From the NCBI GenBank assembly GCA_032718475.1, contig JAUCBJ010009055.1:1-64000 (forward strand): DNA of 64,000 bases. Direction: 5' to 3'. Shown piece after piece: positions 17,583-28,975 of this stretch (position 1 is its first letter; every line of letters begins with the position of its first letter). The stretch comes from Nemertoderma westbladi. Taxonomy: Eukaryota > Xenacoelomorpha > Nemertodermatida > Nemertodermatidae. The notes below the pieces were generated by a model. It was not told the DNA's origin. It saw only the letters and a program-made list of their open reading frames with translations, and made no database searches. The position numbers and the translations under genes were made by a program.

Positions 17583-18151
17583 GCCACTAACAACCGAATA
17601 TTTATAAGAAAATGCCCATGATTCACAACCAGATAAATAACAAGTTAGATTTACCAGTACAGGTACGGTTACCTTTCTTTTTGAAAACCATTAGATTTAA
17701 CAATTAATAGAAGTCTAGGTCGCGGCGAAAAATAATAACGCAAATTAAACAACCATACAATCGGCCTACACACTTTTTTATTATTCGAAATAAATTCGCT
17801 AACAGAAAGTATCTAAACTAATTTATTTATTTACTAATTAATCTAAACGAGAAGGTGAACAATTGTTTCTACACAATTAATTATGACGACTTTTATGGGA
17901 TATGTAATATTTACTGTTCAATAATAATTTACAATCTCCCATTCCAACACATTCCCAGAGAGTAATAATATCATCAATATAACAAACTAAGTGGATTATA
18001 ATTCGATTTCTTCAGCCAAGTCCGATAGCTATTTTTCTGAAATTTATATTGCTAATTTAATTATTTGGCATATTCTGTTTGTGGCGCAGACTATAATAAT
18101 AATAACATTGTTGACATACAGTCTTTGAACCTTTCAGTCTTTCTCAGCAGT

Positions 18152-18192
18152 ACTTTGTGGCTCGTCCCACATAATAAAAACTGAAACTTTGC
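18152..18192 (+). repeat. dispersed direct repeat, copy 2
   Basis: Second copy of the actttgtggc repeat, 611 bp from the first. Confidence 0.75.
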
Positions 18193-18596
18193 TATGACAA
18201 CACACCCGGTTCTTTTAAATTTGCGTGATTTGATTTATGCTCGCACCACTATTTGTAAGAAATATTAAAACTTATCTTACAGTATGCCAATGTAGTAATG
18301 GTATTAAAATATAATTAAATTAATTTACACTATTAATGCTTCAGCTAAAAAATCGTTTCAGCTAAAAAATCGTATGTAATAAAAAAAATAAGAATATTTT
18401 TAATATGTGTATATGTAATATAGGTATTACTGCTAAGTTAGGCAGTAGGCCAGAGCGGGCTCCTTAAATACATGCAACTACTGTATTATAGTGTAGGTCA
18501 ACTATAAAACATTTTGCAATCCACAGTGAGTATCGACTGCAATAGGACACAACACACTGCTTTGTGTAACTAAAATTCATTCTCCTGATCCACCCC

Positions 18597-18990
18597 CTAA
18601 CATAGCAGAGTGAGTAACCTTATTGTAGATATACCCTTAGGAAGCACTGGGAGAGCAATCAGCTTATGGGGTAATACATTAGAAACCAACAGCTTATGTG
18701 TGAGTAAACATTGACTTTCCTTATAGCCTACTAGTAAAACTTGGCAACCAATACGTTTTACTATGACTGTGTATAACATATTAAGCCATATTTCATCATG
18801 AACACCAGCTGTTATTTTACCATTGCTTTTAATTTCGCGACAAAACAATGTCAAAAAACTAAATATATCGAATACCACACATAGAATCGATCTGAAATTT
18901 TGTAACGCGATTATGAACCTCAAAAGCAATGTACTTGCAAAATTTCATCAAAATCGCCAGGCAGGAAGTGCCTTAACCTAGATAATTATC
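18597..18990. other. possible old interspersed-repeat segment
   Basis: The text around 18880-18945 (gaaattttg, then caaaatttcatcaaaatcg) resembles phrases I recall from noncoding insect and arthropod repeats. A 110-codon open frame on the minus strand crosses it but has no recognisable family. Low certainty. Confidence 0.2.
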
Positions 18991-19044
18991 AGTCAGTCAG
19001 TGTCAGTCAATGTAATGTATCCTGAAGATTCTTACAGTAAGTAT

Positions 19045-19060
19045 CCCGCTGTCAAGCGGG
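19045..19060 (+). repeat. subterminal hairpin, right end of insertion
   Basis: CCCGCT and AGCGGG pair around GTCA; three bases later CTAA ends the insertion and the minisatellite resumes with T. Confidence 0.8.
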
Positions 19061-19067
19061 CTCCTAA

Positions 19068-19336
19068 TTATGTCTGAGGAGAACTGTTGTAACATTATGT
19101 CTGAGGACAACTGTTGTAACATTATGTCTGAGGACAACTGTTGTAACATTATGTCTGAGGACAACTGTTGTAACATTATGTCTGAGGACAACTGTTGTAA
19201 CATTATGTCTGAGGACAACTGTTGTAACATTATGTCTGAGGAGAACTGTTGTAACATTATGTCTGAGGACAACTGTTGTAACATTATGTCTGAGGAGAAC
19301 TGTTGTAACATTATGTCTGAGGACAACTGTTGTAAT
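19068..19336. repeat. 27-bp minisatellite, right part
   Basis: About ten copies of the same 27-bp unit as at 17017-17441, more uniform than the left part; the main variant is gaggaga for gaggaca. It begins mid-unit, complementing the left part. Confidence 0.93.
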
Positions 19337-20830
19337 TGTATTTTCTTTTTTTTTCTCCATTATGGTCTAAAATAAAATCCAAAAAATTAGCATAAGGTAA
19401 ATCTTTAAAAATAATAACACATTCCACGAAATTTTCAAAACTTACAACCACGATTATCTCAGAACCACAAACAGTACACTACCAGAGAATTTGGCTAAGA
19501 TATTGAAATAGAATAAATAATAATAATATCATACCATATTGGGAGTATAGATTCAGGGGGGATTCCGCGTTGGTTTGTAATAGTTGTTCCTGTTTAACGC
19601 CAGGTTGGGCTACTTGAGTCTGCGTAAAGGATAACATAATTTAAATATTATTTAACCGGTAAGCCGTTACAGCGCTTTACTTTACCCCTATGCTGGGGTA
19701 TTATTCAACAACCCCTCTCTTATTTTTAAAAATATTTTTGACTTAAAACGCTACTCCTTTGATATGCTTCAACTTTAGAAGTTTTAACCTTTTTTTGGAA
19801 TCGGCATGGCCGATTACGTGAAAAATTCGAATAGCAATTTTGTTTCCTACTCAAGCAAAATATTTTACAAAATAATTGTTAAAACTTATTTCAAAAAAGC
19901 ACTGTTTTTTGTTTTTACAAAACCATGCTGAGATTGTTGCTATGGGGGTTTTCCTGGTCACTGATTTCATTTCTGAGGTCAGTTTTCACTTTTAATGAAA
20001 TCTAGTTAGTCTGTTTGTCTGTCTGTCGGTCTATCTGACTATCCGACAATCTGATAATTTTTATAAAATTTATTACTTAGACTTACCTTTTTGGCGGACA
20101 AAATGTCCTATATTTTTCGTAATTTATGGGATAGCCTATTTCGTGTAATACTTACCGGAACCTGTAGTTACTGTATGGTTTGGTGTAATTTTTCTTGTGG
20201 TAGTTGGGTTGGGTTATGTAGCACTAAAATCGATTTGGTATTTTGGTTTTTTAATGGGCCTTAGTGCCTGAGTACTAACAGTGGCCCAAGTGGCCCTAAA
20301 TGCTAGGTAGTATCTGAAGGAATAAGACCCCATGTCCTATTTTATTGTTTTCATATCTTGAGAAGCAATACAGATCTTGCTAAACGGTTTTCTAATTCGT
20401 AATCTTTATAAAAATTCGCAAAGAGAATTTTTTTTTTAATTGAAAGCCAGTACCCCCCCCCCCCCCCCCCCCCCCCACCTTGATTTTACTTTATAAATAT
20501 AATGTTAACTAAATAATTCCATAAAAACACGCAGTATTATAAATTAACAAGTAATGATAACTACTAATAATTATCTACCTAGCTGGTTCGTATATTTAAT
20601 ATATTTAACTGACCCCTCCAACTCCACTTGCAACATCTATCTGTGAGAACCGCAGCTGTAGAGCTGCTGTCTGTTCTGGGGTCCAATCCAAGAAACCCAA
20701 CGACGTCATATCAAAAACCGTTCCGGCTTCGGGTTGGTCAGCTGGAAGGGTAAATCGATAATATATTTATATACTATACTGATCTGCGTACCTAACTTAC
20801 ACTAATCACCGATAAATTAATAATCACGAT
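19337..20830. other. unassigned AT-rich stretch
   Basis: No gene or recognised element. It contains a short gtct-type microsatellite near 20010-20030 and the 24-C run at 20453-20476. Confidence 0.6.
20453..20476 (+). repeat. poly-C run, 24 C
   Basis: Twenty-four C in a row, the longest homopolymer in the window and the only long one with C on this strand. Confidence 0.95.
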
Positions 20831-20970
20831 AAGTCCTACCTTGGTGTAATGGTTGCATTGAATGCCGGAGGTCGTGGGTTCGATCCCTGCCAGAGGCCAG
20901 AGTAGTTTAGATTCGGCACGAATGCTTTAAAGGGACTAGCGCATCTCAGCATTCCATCCATAAATGTTAG
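20831..20970 (+). mobile_element. tRNA-derived SINE-like head
   Basis: An A-box-like tggtgtaatgg (20842-20852) is followed about 25 bases later by a strong B-box ggttcgatccc (20877-20887), the internal RNA polymerase III promoter arrangement. The acceptor arms do not pair, so this is not a functional tRNA gene. The right limit is uncertain; the satellite begins about 100 bp further on. Confidence 0.55.
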
Positions 20971-22739
20971 CTAAATGAGTTTCTACTGGGGATTAGTTCG
21001 GGGGGACCGCACTGGAAATAAATCGTCAGACTTTGAGCGTTGGCAGATGTGGATGGTTCTGTATAAGGGAGAATTTATACTGCCGTATATGGGACCTCCT
21101 GCCAATGTGTACAGGTTCTATGAACCCAGAGTTATACTGCCGTATTTGGGGCCTCCTGCCACTGAACCCAGAGTTATACTGCCGTATTTGGGGCTTCCTG
21201 CCAATGTGTACAGGTTCCCTGAACTCAGAGTTATACTGCCGTATTTGGGGCCTCCTGGCAATGTGTACAGGTTCTATGAACCCAGAGTTATACTGTCGTA
21301 TTGGGGGCCTCCTGCCAATATGTACAGATTCCCTGAACCCAGAGTTATACTGCCGTATTTGAGACCTCCTGCCAATGTGTACAGGTTCCCTGAACTCAGA
21401 GTTATACTGCCGTATTTGGGACCTCCTGCCAATGTGTACAGGTTCCCTGAACCCAGAGTTATACTGCCGTATTTGGGGCCTCCTGCCAATGTGTACAGGT
21501 TCCCTGAACTCAGAGTTATACTGCCGTATTTGGGACCTCCTGCCAATGTGTACAGGTTCCCTGAACCCAGAGTTACACTGCCGTATTTGGGGCCTCCTGC
21601 CAATGTGTACAGGTTCCCTGAACTCAGAGTTATACTGCCGTATTTGGGACCCCCTGGCAATGTGTACAGGTTCCCTGAACTCAGAGTTATACTGCCGTAT
21701 TGGGACCTCCTGCCAATGTGTACAGGTTCCCTGAACCCAGAGTTACACTGCCGTATTTGGGGCTTCCTGCCAATGTGTACAGGTTCCCTGAACTCAGAGT
21801 TATACTGCCATATTTGGGACCTCCTGGCAATGTGTACAGGTTCCCTGAACTCAGAGTTATACTGCCGTATTGGGACCTCCTGCCAATGTGTACAGGTTCC
21901 CTGAACCCAGAGTTACACTGCCGTATTTGGGGCCTCCTGCCAATGTGTACAGGTTCCCTGAACTCAGAGTTGCACTGCCGTATTTGGGGCCTCCTGTCAA
22001 TGTGTACAGGTTCACTGAACCCAGAGTTACACTGCCGTATTTGGGGCCTCCTGCCAATGTGTACAGGTTCTATGAACCCAGAGTTATACTGCCGTATTTG
22101 GGACCTCCTACCAATGTGTACAGGTTCTATGAACCCAGAGTTATACTGCCGAATATGGGACCTCCTGCCAATGTTTACAGGTTCTCTGAACTCAGAGTTA
22201 AACTGCCGTATTTGGGACCTCCTGCCAATGTGTACAGGTTCCCTGAACCCAGAGTTATACTGCCGTATTTGGGACCTCCTACCAATGTGTACAGGTTCCC
22301 TGAACTCAGAGTTATACTGCCGTATTTGGGACCTCCTGCCAATGTGTACAGGTTCCCTGAACCCAGAGTTATACTGCCGTATTTGGGACCTCCTACCAAT
22401 GTGTACAGGTTCCCTGAACCCGAGTTATACTGCCGTATTTGGGGCCTCCTGCAAATGTGTACAGGTTCTATGAACCCAGAGTTATACTGCCGTATTTGGG
22501 ACCTCCTGCCAATGTGTACAGGTTCTATGAACCCAGAGTTATACTGCCGTATTTGGGACCTCCTGCCAATGTGTACAGGTTCCCTGAACCCAGAGTTATA
22601 CTGCCGTATTTGGGGCCTCCTGCCAATGTGTACAGGTTCTATGAACCCAGAGTTATACTGCCGTATTTGGGACCTCCTGCCAATGTGTACAGGTTCTATG
22701 AACCCAGAGTTATACTGCCGTATTTAGGGCCTCCTGCCA

Positions 22740-25700
22740 ATGTGTACAGGTTCTATGAACCCAGAGTTATACTGCCGTATTTGGGACCTCCTGCCAATGT
22801 GTACAGGTTCCCTGAACCCAGAGTTATACTGCCGTATTTGGGACCTCCTACCAATGTGTACAGGTTCCCTGAACCCGAGTTATACTGCCGTATTTGGGGC
22901 CTCCTGCCAATGTGTACAGGTTCTATGAACCCAGAGTTATACTGCCGTATTTGGGACCTCCTGCCAATGTGTACAGGTTCTATGAACCCAGAGTTATACT
23001 GCCGTATTTGGGACCTCCTGCCAATGTGTACAGGTTCCCTGAACTCAGAGTTATACTGCCGTATTTGGGGCCTCCTGCCAATGTGTACAGGTTCTATGAA
23101 CCCAGAGTTACACTGCCGTATTTGGGGCCTCTTGCCAATGTGTACAGGTTCCCTGAACCCAGAGTTATACTACCGTATTTGGGGCCTCCTGCCAATGTGT
23201 ACAGGTTCTATGAACCCAGAGTTATACTGCTGTATTTGGGACCTCCTGCCAATGTGTACAGGTTCCCTGAACCCAGAGTTATACTGCCGTATTTGGGACC
23301 TCCTGCCAATGTGTACAGGTTCCCTGAACCCAGAGTTATACTGCCGTATTTGGGACCTCCTGCCAATGTGTACAGGTTCTATGAACCCAGAGTTATACTG
23401 CCGTATTTGGGGCCTCCTGCCAATGTGTACAGGTTCTATGAACCCAGAGTTATACTGCCGTATTTGGGACCTCCTGCCAATGTGTACAGGTTCTATGAAA
23501 CCAGAGTTATACTGCCGTATTTGGGACCTCCTGCCAATGTGTACAGGTTCCCTGAACCCAGAGTTATACTGCCGTATTTGGGACCTCCTGCCAATGTGTA
23601 CAGGTTCCCTGAACCCAGAGTTATACTGCCGTATTTGGGACCTCCTGCCAATGTGTACAGGTTCTATGAACCCAGAGTTATACTGCCGTATTTGGGACCT
23701 CCTACCAATGTGTACAGGTTCCCTGAACTCAGAGTTATACTGCCGTATTTGGGACCTCCTGCCAATGTGTACAGGTTCCCTGAACCCAGAGTTATACTGC
23801 CGTAATTGGGGCCTCCTGCCAATGTGTACAGGTTCTATGAACCCAGAGTTATACTGCCGTATTTGGGACCTCCTGCCAATGTGTACAGGTTCCCTGAACC
23901 CAGAGTTATACTGCCGTATTTGGGGCCTCCTGCCAATGTGTACAGGTTCTATGAACCCAGAGTTATACTGCCGTATTTGGGACCTCCTGCCAATGTGTAC
24001 AGGTTCTATGAACCCAGAGTTATACTGCCGTATTTGGGACCTCCTGCCAATGTGTACAGGTTCCCTGAACCCAGAGTTATACTGCCGTATTTGGGGCCTC
24101 CTGCCAATGTGTACAGGTTCTATGAACCCAGAGTTATACTGCCGTATTTGGGGCCTCCTGCCAATGTGTACAGGTTCTATGAACCCAGAGTTATACTGCC
24201 GTATTTGGGACCTCCTGCCAATGTGTACAGGTTCTATGAACCCAGAGTTATACTGCCGTATTTAGGGCCTCCTGCCAATGTGTACAGGTTCTATGAACCC
24301 AGAGTTATACTGCCGTATTTGGGACCTCCTGCCAATGTGTACAGGTTCCCTGAACCCAGAGTTATACTGCCGTATTTGGGACCTCCTACCAATGTGTACA
24401 GGTTCCCTGAACCCGAGTTATACTGCCGTATTTGGGGCCTCCTGCCAATGTGTACAGGTTCTATGAACCCAGAGTTATACTGCCGTATTTGGGGCCTCCT
24501 GCCAATGTGTACAGGTTCTATGAACCCAGAGTTATACTGCCGTATTTGGGACCTCCTGCCAATGTGTACAGGTTCTATGAAACCAGAGTTATACTGCCGT
24601 ATTTGGGACCTCCTGCCAATGTGTACAGGTTCCCTGAACCCAGAGTTATACTGCCGTATTTGGGACCTCCTGCCAATGTGTACAGGTTCCCTGAACCCAG
24701 AGTTATACTGCCGTATTTGGGACCTCCTGCCAATGTGTACAGGTTCTATGAACCCAGAGTTATACTGCCGTATTTGGGACCTCCTACCAATGTGTACAGG
24801 TTCCCTGAACTCAGAGTTATACTGCCGTATTTGGGACCTCCTGCCAATGTGTACAGGTTCCCTGAACCCAGAGTTATACTGCCGTAATTGGGGCCTCCTG
24901 CCAATGTGTACAGGTTCTATGAACCCAGAGTTATACTGCCGTATTTGGGACCTCCTGCCAATGTGTACAGGTTCCCTGAACCCAGAGTTATACTGCCGTA
25001 TTTGGGGCCTCCTGCCAATGTGTACAGGTTCTATGAACCCAGAGTTATACTGCCGTATTTGGGACCTCCTGCCAATGTGTACAGGTTCTATGAACCCAGA
25101 GTTATACTGCCGTATTTGGGACCTCCTGCCAATGTGTACAGGTTCCCTGAACCCAGAGTTATACTGCCGTATTTGGGGCCTCCTGCCAATGTGAACAGGT
25201 TCTATGAACCCAGAGTTATACTGCCGTATTTGGGGCCTCCTGCCAATGTGTACAGGTTCTATGAACCCAGAGTTATACTGCCGTATTTGGGACCTCCTGC
25301 CAATGTGTACAGGTTCTATGAACCCAGAGTTATACTGCCGTATTTAGGGCCTCCTGCCAATGTGTACAGGTTCTATGAACCCAGAGTTATACTGCCGTAT
25401 TTGGGACCTCCTGCCAATGTGTACAGGTTCCCTGAACCCAGAGTTATACTGCCGTATTTGGGACCTCCTACCAATGTGTACAGGTTCCCTGAACCCGAGT
25501 TATACTGCCGTATTTGGGGCCTCCTGCCAATGTGTACAGGTTCTATGAACCCAGAGTTATACTGCCGTATTTGGGACCTCCTGCCAATGTGTACAGGTTC
25601 TATGAACCCAGAGTTATACTGCCGTATTTGGGACCTCCTGCCAATGTGTACAGGTTCCCTGAACTCAGAGTTATACTGCCGTATTTGGGGCCTCCTGCCA

Positions 25701-26425
25701 ATGTGTACAGGTTCTATGAACCCAGAGTTACACTGCCGTATTTGGGGCCTCTTGCCAATGTGTACAGGTTCCCTGAACCCAGAGTTATACTACCGTATTT
25801 GGGGCCTCCTGCCAATGTGTACAGGTTCTATGAACCCAGAGTTATACTGCCGTATTTGGGACCTCCTGCCAATGTGTACAGGTTCCCTGAACCCAGAGTT
25901 ATACTGCCGTATTTGGGACCTCCTGCCAATGTGTACAGGTTCCCTGAACCCAGAGTTATACTGCCGTATTTGGGACCTCCTGCCAATGTGTACAGGTTCT
26001 ATGAACCCAGAGTTATACTGCCGTATTTGGGGCCTCCTGCCAATGTGTACAGGTTCTATGAACCCAGAGTTATACTGCCGTATTTGGGACCTCCTGCCAA
26101 TGTGTACAGGTTCTATGAAACCAGAGTTATACTGCCGTATTTGGGACCTCCTGCCAATGTGTACAGGTTCCCTGAACCCAGAGTTATACTGCCGTATTTG
26201 GGACCTCCTGCCAATGTGTACAGGTTCCCTGAACCCAGAGTTATACTGCCGTATTTGGGACCTCCTGCCAATGTGTACAGGTTCTATGAACCCAGAGTTA
26301 TACTGCCGTATTTGGGACCTCCTACCAATGTGTACAGGTTCCCTGAACTCAGAGTTATACTGCCGTATTTGGGACCTCCTGCCAATGTGTACAGGTTCCC
26401 TGAACCCAGAGTTATACTGCCGTAA
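22740..26425 (+). repeat. segmental duplications within the satellite, 1,082/1,538/2,620-bp spacings
   Basis: The rare TAG variant (gtatttagg) occurs at about 22724, 24262 and 25344, spaced 1,538 and 1,082 bp. The rare gtaattggggcc variant occurs near 23803, 24885 and 26423, spaced 1,082 and 1,538. The 912-bp stretches 22894-23805 and 25514-26425 differ at about one translated residue. The order of monomer types is copied, so blocks of 19 to 46 units duplicated together. Confidence 0.85.
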
Positions 26426-28975
26426 TTGGGGCCTCCTGCCAATGTGTACAGGTTCTATGAACCCAGAGTTATACTGCCGTATTTGGGACCTCCTGCCAAT
26501 GTGTACAGGTTCCCTGAACCCAGAGTTATACTGCCGTATTTGGGGCCTCCTGCCAATGTGTACAGGTTCTATGAACCCAGAGTTATACTGCCGTATTTGG
26601 GACCTCCTGCCAATGTGTACAGGTTCTATGAACCCAGAGTTATACTGCCGTATTTGGGACCTCCTGCCAATGTGTACAGGTTCCCTGAACCCAGAGTTAT
26701 ACTGCCGTATTTGGGGCCTCCTGCCAATGTGTACAGGTTCTATGAACCCAGAGTTATACTGCCGTATTTGGGACCTCCTGCCAATGTGTACAGGTTCCCT
26801 GAACCCAGAGTTATACTGCCGTATTTGGGACCTCATGCCACTGAACCCAGAGTTATACTGCCGTATTTGGGGCTTCCTGCCAATGTATACAGGTTCCCTG
26901 AACCCAGAGTTATACTGCCGTATTTGGGACCTCCTGCCAATGTGTACAGGTTCTATGAACCCAGAGTTATACTGCCGTATTTGGGACCTCCTACCAATGT
27001 GTACAGGTTCCCTGAACTCAGAGTTATACTGCCGTATTTGGGACCTCCTGCCAATGTGTACAGGTTCCCTGAACCCAGAGTTATACTGCCGTATTTGGGA
27101 CCTCCTGCCTATGTGTACAGGTTCCCTGAACCCAGAGTTATACTGCCGTATTTGGGACCTCCTGCCAATGTGTACAGGTTCTATGAACCCAGAGTTATAC
27201 TGCCGTATTTGGGACCTCCTACCAATGTGTACAGGTTCCCTGAACTCAGAGTTATACTGCCGTATTTGGGACCTCCTGCCAATGTGTACAGGTTCCCTGA
27301 ACCCAGAGTTATACTGCCGTATTTGGGGCCTCCTGCCAATGTGTACAGGTTCTATGAACCCAGAGTTATACTGCCGTATTTGGGACCTCCTGCCAATGTG
27401 TACAGGTTCCCTGAACCCAGAGTTATACTGCCGTATTTGGGGCCTCCTGCCAATGTGTACAGGTTCCCTGAACCCAGAGTTATACTGTCGTATTTGGGGC
27501 CTCCTGCCAATGTGCACAGGTTCCCTGAACCCAGAGTTATACTGCCGTATTTGGGGCCTCCTGCCAATGTGTACAGGTTCCCTGAACCCAGAGTTATACT
27601 GCCGTATTTGGGGCCTCCTGCCAATGTGTACAGGTTCCCTGAACCCAGAGTTATACTGCCGTATTTGGGGCCTCCTGCCAATGTGTACAGGTTCTATGAA
27701 CCCAGAGTTATACTGCCGTATTTGGGACCTCCTGCCAATGTGTACAGGTTCCCTGAACCCAGAGTTATACTGCCGTATTTGGGGCCTCCTGCCAATGTGT
27801 ACAGGTTCCCTGAACCCAGAGTTATACTGCCGTATTTGGGGCCTCCTGCCAATGTGTACAGGTTCTATGAACCCAGAGTTATACTGCCGTATTTGGGACC
27901 TCCTGCCAATGTGTACAGGTTCCCTGAACCCAGAGTTATACTGCCGTATTTGGGGCCTCCTGCCAATGTGTACAGGTTCTATGAACCCAGAGTTATACTG
28001 CCGTATTTGGGGCCTCCTGCCAATGTGTACAGGTTCTCTGAACCCAGAGTTATACTGCCGTATTTGGGGCCTCCTGCCAATTTGTACAGGTTCCCTGAAC
28101 TCAGAGTTATACTGCCGTATTTGGGGCCTCCTGCCAATGTGTACAGGTTCCCTGAACACAGAGTTATACTGCCGTATTTGGGGCCTCCTGCCAATGTGTA
28201 CAGGTTCCCTGAACCCAGAGTTATACTGCCGTATTTGGGGCCTCCTGCCAATGTGTACAGGTTCCCTGAACCCAGAGTTATACTGCCGTATTTGGGGCCT
28301 CCTGCCAATGTGTACAGGTTCTATGAACCCAGAGTTATACTGCCGTATTTGGGACCTCCTGCCAATGTGTACAGGTTCCCTGAACCCAGAGTTATACTGC
28401 CGTATTTGGGGCCTCCTGCCAATGTGTACAGGTTCTATGAACCCAGAGTTATACTGCCGTATTTGGGACCTCCTGCCAATGTGTACAGGTTCCCTGAACC
28501 CAGAGTTATACTGCCGTATTTGGGGCCTCCTGCCAATGTGTACAGGTTCTATGAACCCAGAGTTATACTGCCGTATTTGGGACCTCCTGCCAATGTGTAC
28601 AGGTTCTATGAACCCAGAGTTATACTGCCGTATTTGGGACCTCCTACCAATGTGTACAGGTTCCCTGAACCCAGAGTTATACTGTCGTATTTGGGGCCTC
28701 CTGCCAATGTGTACAGGTTCTATGAACCCAGAGTTATACTGCCGTATTTGGGACCTCCTACCAATGTGTACAGGTTCCCTGAACCCAGAGTTATACTGTC
28801 GTATTTGGGGCCTCCTGCCAATGTGTACAGGTTCCCTGAACCCAGAGTTATACTGCCGTATTTTTGGCCTCCTGCCAATGTGTACATGTTCCCTGAACCC
28901 AGAGTTATACTGCCGTATTTGGGGCCTCCTGCCAATGTGTACAGGTTCTATGAACCCAGAGTTATACTGCCGTAA

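Larger units (their letters stand above)
17442..19067. mobile_element. 1,626-bp insertion splitting the 27-bp array, Helitron-like ends
   Basis: The left array stops at gttgtaaca and the right array starts with ttatgtctg, so together they rebuild one monomer. The insertion therefore sits between A and T with no target duplication. The right end has the hairpin CCCGCT/AGCGGG (19045-19060), then ctc and CTAA before T, which fits a Helitron 3' end (hairpin plus CTRR). The left end, read on the other strand, also has a hairpin (17448-17463) then CTCTAG before T. A canonical 5' TC end is not seen. Two Helitron-like elements in opposite orientation, or an unfamiliar element with hairpin ends, are possible. 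No coding sequence is present, so it would be non-autonomous. Confidence 0.45.

Noticed and set aside
20831-20905. Functional tRNA gene
   Set aside because: A and B boxes are present but the acceptor and anticodon stems do not pair, so a SINE head is more likely.
20975-21904. ORF with a unique 31-residue start running into the satellite
   Set aside because: The unique part matches nothing I know and the rest is satellite; no splice or promoter evidence supports a gene.
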